DNA of 64,000 bases from JAUIJL01 sp965366625 (GCA_965366625.1 CBDUGP010000007.1:122654-186653), one strand, 5' to 3'. Counted from the stretch's first letter, positions 51,913 through 60,802 are shown. Made by a program: numbers and translations. Notes: generated by a model from the sequence alone, not told the origin.

Positions 51913-53469
51913 GTGCAAATTGCTGCTCAGCTCATTCGTTGGCTAACCCTGCTGATCGCGGTTTTGGGTGCCTGGGCGTGGTGGTCGTCCGATGGTGTAC
52001 AGAACGGTAGTTGGTCCACAGCCCTGATTCACCTCGTGGTCGATGCCGGGTCTCGACCTTGGCTTTGGCCGGCTCTGGTCGGTTGGTTGTTCGCAAGCCG
52101 AAGGGCGAAAGTGTTGGACTTCCAGCTGCAACAACGAGCCTTGCGTACCGATCCCACCGCTACCCATCAACCGATGCCGATAGATCCGGAAGCGACAAGC
52201 CCACCCGAGCGCTCGGAACCGATTCTGGCTGCGGCAAGTGATCGCAATCGGCGCGACGAAAAAATGCGTCGTCTGCGGCTGGCCGCCTTATTGAAAGGCA
52301 AGAGCCCGGACGTGCCCGCCTTTGTCGACGCGTTGTTGATCGAGGCGTCGGAAGCCGGAGCCAGTGACGTGCATTTGCAGCCCCACGACGGTCCGTGCCG
52401 GGTCACCCTGAGGGTTCGGGGAGAGCGGCAAGAAATCGCTCAATATCCGGCTTCTCTTCATGGAGACGTGGCTCGCCGGGTGAAAATTTTGGCCGGGCTC
52501 TTGCCCTATGTGAGCGACAAAGCCCAAGACGGCCGTTTCCGCTTCGAGACCCCCTCGGGTCCGGCCCATGTCCGAGCCTCGACCGTGCCTTCCAATCACG
52601 GGGAATCGATCGCCTTGCGCTTGGCAGGGCGTGCCGATTCCATGGAGCTGGGCTCGCTCGGCTTTGAAGGCCCGGACTTGGACCGCTTTACAGCCTTGCT
52701 GGGAGAGCCCCAGGGGTTGTTGGTGCTCACGGGTCCCACGGGTTGTGGCAAAACCACCACCCTTTACAGCTCGATGGGGCACATCCATCGCCATCGGGGA
52801 GCTACAACCCACCTGGCTTCGATCGAGGATCCGGTCGAGGTGGAATTGCCTTTCGTGCAACAAGTCGGGATCGATCGGTCGAGAAAGATCGGTTTTACGG
52901 AAGCCCTGCGGGCCTTACTGCGCCAGGATCCAGACGTGCTGATGGTCGGCGAGATTCGAGATTCGGAGACCGCCAAAGTGGCCGTCCAGGCAGGGCTTTC
53001 GGGCCATCTCATTCTGACCACCTTGCATGCGGATTCGGCAGCGGGCGTTTTTCCTCGCTTGGTGGATCTTGGGATTGAGCCGTTTCTGGCGGGTTCCTCG
53101 GTGGTCGGCTGTGTTTCCCAACGCCTGGTCGGAAATTTGTGTGTGTCTTGTCGTCACCCTAAGACCCCCGATCGAAAGCAGAGGGAGATGCTGCACGAGC
53201 TGGGAGCCGATCCGGACGAGACGTTCTACTCGGCGGTCGGCTGCTCTCGCTGTGAGCGGACGGGCTCGACGGGTCGCCGAGCGATTTTCGAGGTTCTGAC
53301 CCTGGGTTCAGAGCTGCGCCGATTGGTGGCCGGCCGGACTCCCGTTGACGAGCTGCAGCGCGCTTTTGCCGCCGCTGGAGCAACGACTTTATTTCAGTCG
53401 GGCCTGGCTGCGGCTCGCCGAGGTGAGGTGGGCCTGGATGACTTGCTCCAATTGGCGAGGATTTCATGA
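51913..53469 (+). CDS. Membrane-anchored GspE/PilB-type secretion ATPase
   Basis: The 518-residue product starts at GTG 51913 with two hydrophobic segments (about 7-24 and 43-61) in place of the usual cytoplasmic N1 domain. The rest is a canonical type II/IV ATPase: ASDVHLQPHDGP near 144, KILAGLLPYVSDKAQDGRF near 190, Walker A GPTGCGKTTT near 273, Asp box SIEDPVEVEL, Walker B DPDVLMVGEIRD near 337, the His box TTLHADSAAG and the tetra-Cys zinc motif (CVSC and CSRC, near 412-440). It overlaps the PEGA-like gene by four bases. No other pilus or secretion gene is nearby, so it is orphan. Confidence 0.85.
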   Translation: MQIAAQLIRWLTLLIAVLGAWAWWSSDGVQNGSWSTALIHLVVDAGSRPWLWPALVGWLFASRRAKVLDFQLQQRALRTDPTATHQPMPIDPEATSPPERSEPILAAASDRNRRDEKMRRLRLAALLKGKSPDVPAFVDALLIEASEAGASDVHLQPHDGPCRVTLRVRGERQEIAQYPASLHGDVARRVKILAGLLPYVSDKAQDGRFRFETPSGPAHVRASTVPSNHGESIALRLAGRADSMELGSLGFEGPDLDRFTALLGEPQGLLVLTGPTGCGKTTTLYSSMGHIHRHRGATTHLASIEDPVEVELPFVQQVGIDRSRKIGFTEALRALLRQDPDVLMVGEIRDSETAKVAVQAGLSGHLILTTLHADSAAGVFPRLVDLGIEPFLAGSSVVGCVSQRLVGNLCVSCRHPKTPDRKQREMLHELGADPDETFYSAVGCSRCERTGSTGRRAIFEVLTLGSELRRLVAGRTPVDELQRAFAAAGATTLFQSGLAAARRGEVGLDDLLQLARIS

Positions 53470-53885
53470 CCTCTCCGCGCTACAGGTCTCGGGCGGGGGA
53501 TCGTTGGCGGCTGGTGGCCGCGTTTTGCGGTCTGGCGCTCGTCATCGCCGTATTCTTCAACCCCTTGAGCAAGCACTTTGATTCCAGCGAATGGTTGAGT
53601 TCCGGTGGCTGCACACCACTCGAAAACCTATCCGACCGGTTCCGTGAAGGCTCCGCAGCCAAGGGTTTCCATGTCCAAATCCTCTCGGAGCCGTCGGCAG
53701 CCGAGGTGATTATTCAAGGGAAGTCCAGGGGCCGGACACCCTTCTTCGGCAATGTGCAATGTCGCGCAGAGGAAGAAGTGATATTCGAAGTGACATCTAA
53801 AGGTTTTCGTCCTTGGGTTCGAAATCCACTCTGCCGAGAGGGCGGCACTCTCGAGATCAATGCCCGCCTTGAGCCGCTGCCGTAA
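53466..53885 (+). CDS. Membrane-anchored PEGA-like domain protein
   Basis: The 139-residue product has one hydrophobic segment (about 15-32) and a beta-rich PEGA-like domain (VQILSEPSAAEVIIQGKSRGRTPFFGNV near 70-97). PEGA domains often occur at the outside of cell-surface proteins, with a possible role in peptide or carbohydrate binding. It contains four Cys residues. The ATG overlaps the stop of the ATPase gene as ATGA, so they are coupled; the partner relation suggests an accessory of the ATPase, but the function is unknown. Confidence 0.7.
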   Translation: MTSPRYRSRAGDRWRLVAAFCGLALVIAVFFNPLSKHFDSSEWLSSGGCTPLENLSDRFREGSAAKGFHVQILSEPSAAEVIIQGKSRGRTPFFGNVQCRAEEEVIFEVTSKGFRPWVRNPLCREGGTLEINARLEPLP

Positions 53886-54296
53886 TCCACCCCTCTCCGC
53901 TGTTGGTTTTTAAGTATTTTGTCCGCCGCATTTAGTGGCCGTGTGGTGGCGCTGTGGTGGCAGTGGGGGGCGTGCTCCGCGATTTGGAGGCGCTGCCGGA
54001 TTGGAGTTGTAGGAAATTGTCCTACATGAGAATAGGTAGTCGACGGATGGAGTACCTACCCGGCAGAAGGTATTCTTTTTTCGTTGAGCGACAAGTTATC
54101 TGAAGGATCTCCGGATCGACGTTTTCTACGGTTGCGTTCTTCAAAAGGTCCCCAGAAAACCGCCGCTGAACAAACGATTTTATGAGAACCGATTCACTGA
54201 GCCTATTCAAGGTGGCCTATCCAAGGTGTCTGATTCAGCAGCAGAGCCGATGCCGAGCTACCAGAGTCAGAGTGAAGAAATCAGAGGAGACCTCAA

Positions 54297-54413
54297 ATGG
54301 CCCGTCAGATGCTGACTCGATGCCTCCATCTCTTTTCGGACCTAAACGGCTTCGGATCGGATCAAGTGTTCGTTGAAGGCTGGGTCGTTCCCGGCCGAGA
54401 CGAGACTTCTTAA
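54297..54413 (+). CDS. Possible 38-residue protein in the gene-poor interval
   Basis: ATG 54297 is preceded by GAGGAGA at a 5-6-base distance and opens a 38-codon frame ending in TAA at 54411-54413. The amino-acid composition is protein-like (MARQMLTRCLHLFSDLNGF, FVEGWVVPGRDETS). There is no recognised family. A gene fragment is equally possible. Confidence 0.3.
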   Translation: MARQMLTRCLHLFSDLNGFGSDQVFVEGWVVPGRDETS

Positions 54414-54556
54414 GTCGGTTCGGTGAATCTGTCGCGCTGGGGAATTTTGCGATACAGATCCGGAACATCCTGTTCGAAATCCTGGTTTTGGACTGCTTCA
54501 CGCCACGCCATCAACGTTTGAATTGAGGGTTTGATCTGAATCCAACGAGTCGACAC
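54410..54556 (-). CDS. Possible 48-residue protein or gene remnant
   Basis: A minus-strand frame from GTG at 54554-54556 ends in TAA at 54410-54412, sharing the CTTAAG palindrome with the stop of the opposing plus-strand frame. Its product (STRWIQIKPSIQTLMAWREA, PDLYRKIPQRDRFTEPT) is protein-like and may be the C-terminal remnant of a lost gene. No strong ribosome site. Confidence 0.3.
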   Translation of the reverse strand: MSTRWIQIKPSIQTLMAWREAVQNQDFEQDVPDLYRKIPQRDRFTEPT

Positions 54557-54586
54557 CGCCCCATTTCAGCCCCTCGCAACGGTGCC

Positions 54587-54608
54587 ATATCGCGCTCGCT
54601 CGCGATAT
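54587..54608. repeat. Perfect hairpin, 8-base arms
   Basis: ATATCGCG and CGCGATAT flank a six-base CTCGCT. There is no T run after it, so it is not an obvious terminator. Confidence 0.6.
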
Positions 54609-54668
54609 CTGACGCGAGTTTCAGGCCGGGGTAGCGTCGGCAAAGTATCGCCTCCTAGAGGCATTGTC

Positions 54669-54710
54669 CGCCCGAGGGTCGGTAACGACCTTTCGGGCGT
54701 TTTTCTTTTT
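54669..54710 (+). terminator. Rho-independent terminator in the gene-poor interval
   Basis: CGCCCGAGGGTCG pairs with CGACCTTTCGGGCG around GTAA (one bulge and one wobble) and is followed by TTTTTCTTTTT. It is a strong terminator on the plus strand, yet the nearest confident plus-strand gene ends about 780 bases upstream, which suggests an unseen transcript. Confidence 0.85.
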
Positions 54711-54731
54711 GGCGGTTTTGGTTTCCGGGCT

Positions 54732-54745
54732 GCCACAGCCTGCTA
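54732..54745 (+). repeat. Short motif GCCACAGCCTGCTA near the fadD end
   Basis: Matches the end block of the dispersed short repeat and the motif after phoU, with one base different. It is within 20 bases of the fadD stop on the opposite strand. Confidence 0.45.
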
Positions 54746-54750
54746 ACTAA

Positions 54751-56700
54751 CTAAGCGTCAAAGCCAAAGGACGGGTCGTTGTAGAGTCGGTCAAAGGCGT
54801 CGGCGTGTAGCTCTTCGATGGCTTTGCGTTTCATTTTCATGGTGGGGGTCATCTCGTCTTGCTCGCGGCTCAGGTCGCGTCCCAGCACGAAATACCGGCG
54901 AACTCGTTCAACTCTTGCGAGTTCGCGATTTCCCTCCTGGATGGGTTTCTTGAAGAGCCCTTGAAAGCGCGGGTCGGCCACGACCTTAGCCATCGAGCTG
55001 GACAATGCCTCGGTTCGAGAGCTGGGATCCGCCATCAGTTCGGATCGTCGCTCGGCGGCTTCGTCTTCTTTCAGAATGCCGTTCTCGAGACCCCAATCGA
55101 TGGTTTCCAGAGGGCTGGGGGCGATCAATGCGGTGATGTAGGCCCTTCGGTCTCCGTGGGCGTGAACCTGGCTGATCAAAGGGTGCTGGTTTTTAATCGC
55201 GCGCTCGATATTGGCCGGCGCTACATTCTTGCCGCCGGCGGTGATGATCAGGTGTTTCTTGCGGTCGGTAATGCGCAGGAATCCCTCTGCGTCCACCACG
55301 CCGATATCGCCGGTGTGCAGCCAGCCGTCCACCACGGTTTCGGCCGTGGCCTCGGGGTTTTTGAAATATCCCTTGAACACCATTTTGCCCCGTACCAACA
55401 CTTCTCCATCCTCGGCGATCTTGCATTCCACGTCGGGTACGGGTCTTCCCACGGTCCCGAGTCGAGATTCTCCGACACGGTTCATATGGGTGACCACGGT
55501 CGCCTCGGTCATTCCGTAGGCTTCGTATACCGGCAGGCCCGCAGCCCAAAGAAATTCGAGAATTTCGTAGGAGATCGGCGCGGCGCCGGCAATACAGAAT
55601 CGAATTCTGCCACCCAAAGCCCGCCGGATCTTGGAGAAAATCAGGCGGTCGCCGACGGCGTGACGGACCCGAAGCAATAAGGGAATCGGTCGGTTTTCTA
55701 GAACGAGAGCCAGTCGCCGTCTAGCAATGCGGTCGGCAGAGCGAAAAATCGCCTGTTTGATCGGTGAGCCCTTGGCGACCTCGCCTTGGATGCGGTCGTA
55801 CATTTTTTCGAAGATTCGGGGCACGGAGCCGAAGATGGTCGGGCGAACCTCCGAGATTTCCTGCAGGACGGACCCAATGGACGAGGCGTAGGCCGTGGCG
55901 ACCCCGGAATCGACACGTACGAAGAACCCGAGAATACGTTCCGATGCGTGGGCCATGGGCAAAAAGCTAAAGAGCATGTCGTCTTGGTAGAAATCGATCA
56001 GCGACTGGTGATGCCTTAGCAGGGTCAGGATGTTTTGATGGCTGATCATGGCGCCTTTGGGCGGCCCCGTGGTGCCCGAGGTGTAGATCAAAATGGCGGT
56101 TTCCTCAGGGTCGATGGCCGCCATTCGCTGCCTTGCTTGCTGCTCATCCATGACCTCCTTGCCGAAGGCTTCGATCGAGGTAATCCGCGGGTCCTTTTCG
56201 GCCCAGCGGTTTGCCAGGTCGGGCTGCCAGGCGACGATCGCGACCAGCTCCGGCGAATCCCTTGCCGCCTGGATGACCGTTTCCATGCTCTCATCGTCGG
56301 CCACGAACAGCACCCTGCACTCACTGTGCCGAAGCAAGTACTGCACTTGCTCCACGGTTTGTTTGGGATAAATGCCGAAAGTCACCATGCCTGCCAGCTG
56401 ACCGGCGAAGTCGCAGACGCCCCAGTCGGCCCAGGTCGGCCCGAGAATGCCGACCCGATCCCCAGCCCGACAGCCGGCGTCGACGAGACCGTGGGCGATC
56501 CGCAGGCTTCGTCGACCGAATTCTTGCCAGGTCCACTTATGCCACCTGCCGTCGATTTTTTGGAAAGCGGCGGGTTGGTTCGGAGTCAAAGAGACTCGAT
56601 TCAACAGCACTTCGCCGAGGGTTCGAGCTTGGGGCGACACAGATTGTGACGGCAGATGGGGAGAGCTGATCGAGATCTCGCCGACGGGGACTGGGGACAT
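54751..56700 (-). CDS. fadD: Long-chain acyl-CoA synthetase (FadD15-type AMP-binding protein)
   Basis: The enzyme activates fatty acids to acyl-CoA with ATP. The 649-residue product has the ANL motifs: WTWQEFGRRSLRIAHGL near 52, LIYTSGTTGPPKGAMISHQNI near 204-224, YGMTEATVVT near 380, GWLHTGDIGVVD near 445 and DRKKHLIITAGGKNVAP near 465, plus the C-terminal lid. It belongs to the FadD15/AMP-ligase branch with the long insert. I chose ATG 56698-56700 because GGAAGGAGG lies four to five bases upstream; the frame continues upstream without homology. Confidence 0.93.
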   Translation of the reverse strand: MSPVPVGEISISSPHLPSQSVSPQARTLGEVLLNRVSLTPNQPAAFQKIDGRWHKWTWQEFGRRSLRIAHGLVDAGCRAGDRVGILGPTWADWGVCDFAGQLAGMVTFGIYPKQTVEQVQYLLRHSECRVLFVADDESMETVIQAARDSPELVAIVAWQPDLANRWAEKDPRITSIEAFGKEVMDEQQARQRMAAIDPEETAILIYTSGTTGPPKGAMISHQNILTLLRHHQSLIDFYQDDMLFSFLPMAHASERILGFFVRVDSGVATAYASSIGSVLQEISEVRPTIFGSVPRIFEKMYDRIQGEVAKGSPIKQAIFRSADRIARRRLALVLENRPIPLLLRVRHAVGDRLIFSKIRRALGGRIRFCIAGAAPISYEILEFLWAAGLPVYEAYGMTEATVVTHMNRVGESRLGTVGRPVPDVECKIAEDGEVLVRGKMVFKGYFKNPEATAETVVDGWLHTGDIGVVDAEGFLRITDRKKHLIITAGGKNVAPANIERAIKNQHPLISQVHAHGDRRAYITALIAPSPLETIDWGLENGILKEDEAAERRSELMADPSSRTEALSSSMAKVVADPRFQGLFKKPIQEGNRELARVERVRRYFVLGRDLSREQDEMTPTMKMKRKAIEELHADAFDRLYNDPSFGFDA

Positions 56701-56890
56701 ACGGCCTCCTTCCTGGAAGGCGCGACAGCTGGAGCTGCCATGGTGGGAATAATATTCGGGCTCTTGGTGGAGCGACTCTAGCAGGAGGCGTCGCAGGCTG
56801 AAGCAGACTTGAGATAACATAACGGGGTGTCTAGCCTCGGGCCGTCGCAAAGTCATCATGAATCGCAAATCTCAGCCATAAGACCTCACT

Positions 56891-57844
56891 ATGTCCCAGG
56901 ATCCTCCATCACCTAGAGCGGGTGCCTTTCGAACAGGTGCTTTTCGCGGTTTCTTTCGCGAGGGTTCTTTGTGGAAAAGTGCTCTTCGGGAAGGTTTGTT
57001 GAGCCGGATCGGGATCAAGAGAGAACCCGGCAATGGGCCCGATCATCCCGACCTGCTGTGCTCTACACAAATACCGGAAAAGCGGGATTCCGCAGTCCGA
57101 TTGTTCTCTCTGAACGTGGCGCACGGACGTCGGACCGCCACCCATCAAGCGTTGTTGCGGGAGTCGACGGCCAGGAATAACGTATCTGAAATTGCCAAGG
57201 TCTTGCGGCATGTGGGGCCCGATCTGGTGGCGCTTCAAGAAGCTGACGGCCCTTCGGCTTGGAGCGGCAACTTTGATCATGTCGCCACGCTGGCGGACCA
57301 CGCCGAGCTGGCGGATCACTATCGCGGCGACCACAATCACTTCGGCTCTGAGCGATATCCGTTGTCTTCCGGCACGGCCATTTTGTCCACCTGGCGCCTC
57401 AACGATCCGGTTTCGTTGCGATTCGGAACCACCTGGCGAGACACCAAGGGTTTCGTGGTGGCCTCGGTTGAGGTACCCGAATGGCAAGGCATGGAACTCG
57501 ACGTGGTGTCGGTCCACTTGGACTTTCTCCGTCCGAGCCTGCGCAAGAAGCAGATTCTTCAGATGGTCAACGCGTTGATTCACCGTCGCCGGCCGATGGT
57601 CATCCTCGGTGATCTCAACTGCTGCTGGCAGCAGGAGCCCAGCTCTTTGAGGTTATTCAACGATATGTTGGGTTTGCGTGCCTTTCGGCCCGATAGTCCC
57701 GTCCCCACTTTTCCGGTCAACCGCCCGCGCCGGCGTTTAGATTGGATCTTGGTGTCCGACGAACTCGACTTCAAGGGTTATCACACCCTCAAGACCCCCC
57801 TTTCCGATCACCTCGGTGTGGTTGCCGATCTGAGTCCGCGCTAA
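56891..57844 (+). CDS. Endonuclease/exonuclease/phosphatase (EEP) family hydrolase
   Basis: The 317-residue product has the EEP fold: SLNVAHGRRT near 75, LVALQEADG near 115, GTAILSTW near 160, VVSVHLDFLRPSLRKKQ near 203, VILGDLNCCW near 236, LDWILVSDEL near 280 and LSDHLGVVADL near the end, i.e. all metal and catalytic positions (Asn, Glu, Asp, Asn, Asp, His). The family cuts nucleic acids, phospholipids or inositol phosphates; the substrate is not evident. There is no signal peptide. It starts 22 bases from the end of the divergent region in front of fadD and may share its promoter region. Confidence 0.88.
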   Translation: MSQDPPSPRAGAFRTGAFRGFFREGSLWKSALREGLLSRIGIKREPGNGPDHPDLLCSTQIPEKRDSAVRLFSLNVAHGRRTATHQALLRESTARNNVSEIAKVLRHVGPDLVALQEADGPSAWSGNFDHVATLADHAELADHYRGDHNHFGSERYPLSSGTAILSTWRLNDPVSLRFGTTWRDTKGFVVASVEVPEWQGMELDVVSVHLDFLRPSLRKKQILQMVNALIHRRRPMVILGDLNCCWQQEPSSLRLFNDMLGLRAFRPDSPVPTFPVNRPRRRLDWILVSDELDFKGYHTLKTPLSDHLGVVADLSPR

Positions 57845-58001
57845 AAAATCCATGTTGAGAAAGCGTTATGAGGAGCCTGCCGGATCTAGGCGCGTTGGGC
57901 TCTTCTCCGTCCTCATCGGGCGACACGCGTCCTAGGGAAGGGACGCCGAAAGGCATCAATCCGCCCAATTCGCCGGCCCTATTCTTGCAAATCTAATTCC
58001 T

Positions 58002-58271
58002 ATGGCTACATTCTCCGAAGACGATCTCGAACTCAGTCTGGCAAAAATTGCCATCGTCGCCTTGATCTTGCTCTGGTTGGTCCTGCCCTTCCTGATATCC
58101 GAGCTTCAGGCGTTGGAGGTCCGGGCTTCGTTGCCCGAGACGTCTTCATCCAAGGCAGCCGGGCTCCAAGAGCTCCTACAAGGGCCAGGTCCCCGAGGGT
58201 TGACCGTGGAGCCGGCGGATCCCACCTTGCCTCTTGCTGCGCCCTGCTCGGCATGGATCGAGGGTCCCTAA
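58002..58271 (+). CDS. Possible small membrane protein
   Basis: The 89-residue frame has a single strong hydrophobic segment (AKIAIVALILLWLVLPFLI, about 15-33) and an otherwise unremarkable tail. There is no ribosome site before ATG 58002 and no homology can be seen, so it may or may not be real. Confidence 0.35.
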   Translation: MATFSEDDLELSLAKIAIVALILLWLVLPFLISELQALEVRASLPETSSSKAAGLQELLQGPGPRGLTVEPADPTLPLAAPCSAWIEGP

Positions 58272-58430
58272 TATCGGCAGTAACCATCCCGCCCAGCTGC
58301 CTTGCGACGCCGCCCCGCTAGAGCATCGCGATTTTAGTCTTCGGCAGGCTCCCGCCACAGCCGCTTAGCGGTCTGATAGATTCCGCCCAATTCAAGTCTG
58401 CTCCCTTTTACCTCCGTGGAGAGCCCGCCC

Positions 58431-59696
58431 ATGCAAGAGTCCGCCGCCTCTACAGCTGTGTTCACCAACGATGCCGTGGCTTTCGGCATCTTGATGGCTA
58501 TCCTCGGTTTTGTCTTCTGGTCGTCCCACAGCGACAAGCCGCTGTTCAAAAAGTTCTACACCTACGTTCCGGCTTTGTTGCTTTGCTATTTCTTGCCCTC
58601 GGTGGCGGCAACGTTCGGTTTGATCGATGCAGAAGAATCCGGCGAGCTCTACACCGTCGCAAAGAACTATCTCCTGCCGACTTCCCTTGTGCTTTTGACG
58701 CTCTCCATCGATTTCAAGGGCATTGCCCGCTTGGGTCCCAAGGCCATCATTCTTTTTCTCACCGGCACAGTCGGCATCGTAATCGGCGGACCTATTGCCC
58801 TGATGGTGGGTTCTGTGATCAATCCGGAACTCGTGGGCGGCCAAGGTCCGGACGCGGTCTGGCGGGGAATGACCACGGTGGCCGGAAGTTGGATCGGCGG
58901 CGGGGCCAATCAAACGGCCATGAAAGAAGTCTTCGGGGTGAGTGACCGCCTCTTCTCCGCCATGGTCGCGGTCGACGTGATGGTCGCCAATGTATGGATG
59001 GCTGTGTTGCTGCTCGCCGCCGGAAGGGCGGATCAAATCGACGCCCGCCTCGGCGCGGACAACTCGGCGATCCACGCTCTGCGAAAGAAGGTCGAGGACT
59101 ATCGGGCACAGATCAGCAAAATTCCAGCATTGGCAGATGTCATGTTGGTGTTGGCGGTCGGTTTTGGGGCGACGGCGATTGGGCATGTGGTGGCGGACAT
59201 CATGGCTCCCTGGGTGCAGGAAAGCGCTCCCCATCTCGCCAAATTCAGCCTCAATAAAGGATTCTTTTGGCTGGTGGTCGTAGCCACGACACTTGGTCTG
59301 CTGCTGTCGTTGACTCGCGCTCGCGAGCTTGAAGGTGTCGGGGCCTCGAGAATCGGCTCGGCCATGCTCTACGTGTTGGTGGCGACCATCGGCATGCATA
59401 TGGACATCAAAGCGATCTTTGAAAGCCCGGGACTCTTTTTGCTCGGAGGCATTTGGATGTTGGTGCATGCCACTCTCATGATCGTGGTCGCGATAGCCCT
59501 AAAAGCGCCCCTTTTCTTCATGGCGGTCGGAAGTCAGGCCAACGTCGGAGGGGCTGCCTCGGCGCCGGTGGTGGCCTCGGCGTTTCATCCCGCCCTGGCA
59601 CCCGTGGGCGTGCTGCTGGCCGTGCTCGGTTATGCGGTGGGAACTTATGCGGCCCTATTCTGCGGGCTGGTGATGCAGCAGGTGGCCGGCGGCTGA
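58431..59696 (+). CDS. DUF819-family membrane protein
   Basis: The 421-residue product has about 11 membrane segments and matches DUF819 (YjcL-like) by GSWIGGGANQTAMKEVFGVSD near 158-178, the paired Asn/Gly-rich core helices and GSQANVGGAASAPVVASAFHPALAPVGVLLAVLGYAVGTY near the C-terminus. Its function is unknown but the family shows transporter-like architecture. ATG 58431 (GTGGAG at 58416-58421) is preferred to the GTG at 58416. Confidence 0.88.
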   Translation: MQESAASTAVFTNDAVAFGILMAILGFVFWSSHSDKPLFKKFYTYVPALLLCYFLPSVAATFGLIDAEESGELYTVAKNYLLPTSLVLLTLSIDFKGIARLGPKAIILFLTGTVGIVIGGPIALMVGSVINPELVGGQGPDAVWRGMTTVAGSWIGGGANQTAMKEVFGVSDRLFSAMVAVDVMVANVWMAVLLLAAGRADQIDARLGADNSAIHALRKKVEDYRAQISKIPALADVMLVLAVGFGATAIGHVVADIMAPWVQESAPHLAKFSLNKGFFWLVVVATTLGLLLSLTRARELEGVGASRIGSAMLYVLVATIGMHMDIKAIFESPGLFLLGGIWMLVHATLMIVVAIALKAPLFFMAVGSQANVGGAASAPVVASAFHPALAPVGVLLAVLGYAVGTYAALFCGLVMQQVAGG

Positions 59697-59801
59697 CGAG
59701 AAGCTGGGTCTACCGGAGGTCGGTGCTATTCGGGAAGACCCGGGTTGTTGGGAAGTCTCGTCCCTGATTTCAAAGCAGTCGTCCCTGTTTACAGGCAAAA
59801 A

Positions 59802-59824
59802 GACATGTTTGCAACGAACATGTC
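59802..59824. promoter_or_regulatory. Inverted repeat, possible operator
   Basis: GACATGTT and AACATGTC are perfect 8-base arms with a 7-base spacer. This is typical of a dimeric regulator site, in the low-GC stretch between the DUF819 gene and the AraC-type gene. Confidence 0.4.
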
Positions 59825-60177
59825 GATTAGAAAGATATCCGTTCTCGAGATAAACATTGCGGATCTGCGTGGCATCAAACGCGTATCCTAGTCAGAGGGC
59901 GATTGAACCCGTTGGTCAGTAGGACTGCTATCAGAGAAAAGAAGAAAAGTCCTTATGAATGGTGCTCGTTGTCTGGGGCATTCTCCCTTTTTCGCGTCGC
60001 CCCTTTAGAGAATTCTCGGGATTAGGGTATTTACGCTGGCTTATAGCAAAAAATTATCGCCTAGCGTATATACACCCACACAAATTCGCCTATAATAGGA
60101 AATGTCCAGTCGATACGCACAGAATAAACACTTACAAGGTAGTACCTCATTCGACGGGGCAGTCTGGGATTAGCCTG

Positions 60178-60192
60178 CCGACACTGTGTCGG
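60178..60192. promoter_or_regulatory. 15-bp palindrome in front of the AraC-type gene
   Basis: CCGACAC-T-GTGTCGG is a perfect 7+1+7 palindrome that ends 22 bases before the start codon at 60215, a position suitable for repression or autoregulation. Confidence 0.5.
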
Positions 60193-60214
60193 TTGACAGG
60201 TAAACTAAAAAGAC

Positions 60215-60802
60215 ATGATGCGAGGAACCCCCATGCAACTCGACACGACGTCTAAAGACCTGCTGCAGACCGCAGCTCTTGAAACCCTGGATCGTATCCG
60301 TAACGATCAAGATCAGGTGCCGCCGCGGCTGAAGCCAATGTTGGCTTATATTGAAAGCCATCTCTTCGACCCTAAATTGAATGTCAATCGCCTGAAGGAT
60401 GCCTGCGGTATCCGCGACAACTCGGTGGCGATTCACTTCCATGCCGCGGTCGGAAAACCACCCCACGCCTACATTTCCCATTGCCGGCTCGAAACCGCAG
60501 CCCGTTTGTTGCGGGATACGGACTTGCCGATCTGGAAAATCAGCGATTTGCTCGGTTTTTCGAGCATTCAAGTTTTCAGCCGTTCGTTCTACCGCTGGGC
60601 CGATCAACGACCTACCACTTTCCGGCGCGACGCCAGGAAACGTCTGGCGGATCGTCCTCGGATTCAGCGCGCGGTCGACTCGCCGCAGACCGAAGAGTAT
60701 TGGCGTCGGGCCATGTCCGGTGCCTTGAAAGACGACGAGGCGGCGGTATTGATCCAGCGGTTGCTCGAGATCTATCCTCCGGGGCGCCGTCCTCTGGCGT
60801 GA
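60215..60802 (+). CDS. AraC-family transcriptional regulator (DNA-binding domain only)
   Basis: The 195-residue product carries a double helix-turn-helix AraC/XylS domain at about 45-140: LKPMLAYIESHLFDPKLNVNRLKDACG, AAVGKPPHAYISHCRLETAARLLRD, and WKISDLLGFSSIQVFSRSFYRWADQRPTTFRRDAR. The ligand-binding or dimerisation N-terminal domain typical of full-length members is absent, and the C-terminal about 50 residues are extra. The start could be ATG 60215, 60218 or 60233 (MQLDTTSK, preceded by GAGGA). The nearby palindromes are candidates for its own operator. Confidence 0.88.
   Translation: MMRGTPMQLDTTSKDLLQTAALETLDRIRNDQDQVPPRLKPMLAYIESHLFDPKLNVNRLKDACGIRDNSVAIHFHAAVGKPPHAYISHCRLETAARLLRDTDLPIWKISDLLGFSSIQVFSRSFYRWADQRPTTFRRDARKRLADRPRIQRAVDSPQTEEYWRRAMSGALKDDEAAVLIQRLLEIYPPGRRPLA

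Larger units (their letters stand above)
53886..54750. other. 865-bp gene-poor interval with several structures
   Basis: This is the longest interval in the window without a confident gene. It holds an inverted repeat TGTAGGA-N5-TCCTACA (54008-54026), two small convergent open frames that meet near 54410 (54297-54413 plus, 54410-54556 minus), a hairpin with 8-base arms at 54587-54608, a terminator at 54669-54710 and the short motif GCCACAGCCTG at 54732. It could hold a small RNA or the remains of decayed genes. Confidence 0.5.
59697..60214. other. AT-richer intergenic region upstream of the AraC-type gene
   Basis: About 518 bases with clearly lower GC than the surroundings. It contains the 8-base inverted repeat GACATGTT-N7-AACATGTC (59802-59824), a TATAAT box at 60091-60096 without a convincing -35 and the palindrome at 60178-60192. 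No gene was seen. Confidence 0.6.

Noticed and set aside
57845..58001. Short open frame after the EEP gene
   Set aside because: Too short, no ribosome site and no composition signal.
58392..59468. A 358-codon minus-strand frame antisense to the DUF819 gene
   Set aside because: His/Gln/Arg-rich translation with no resemblance to known proteins; antisense to a well-supported membrane protein.
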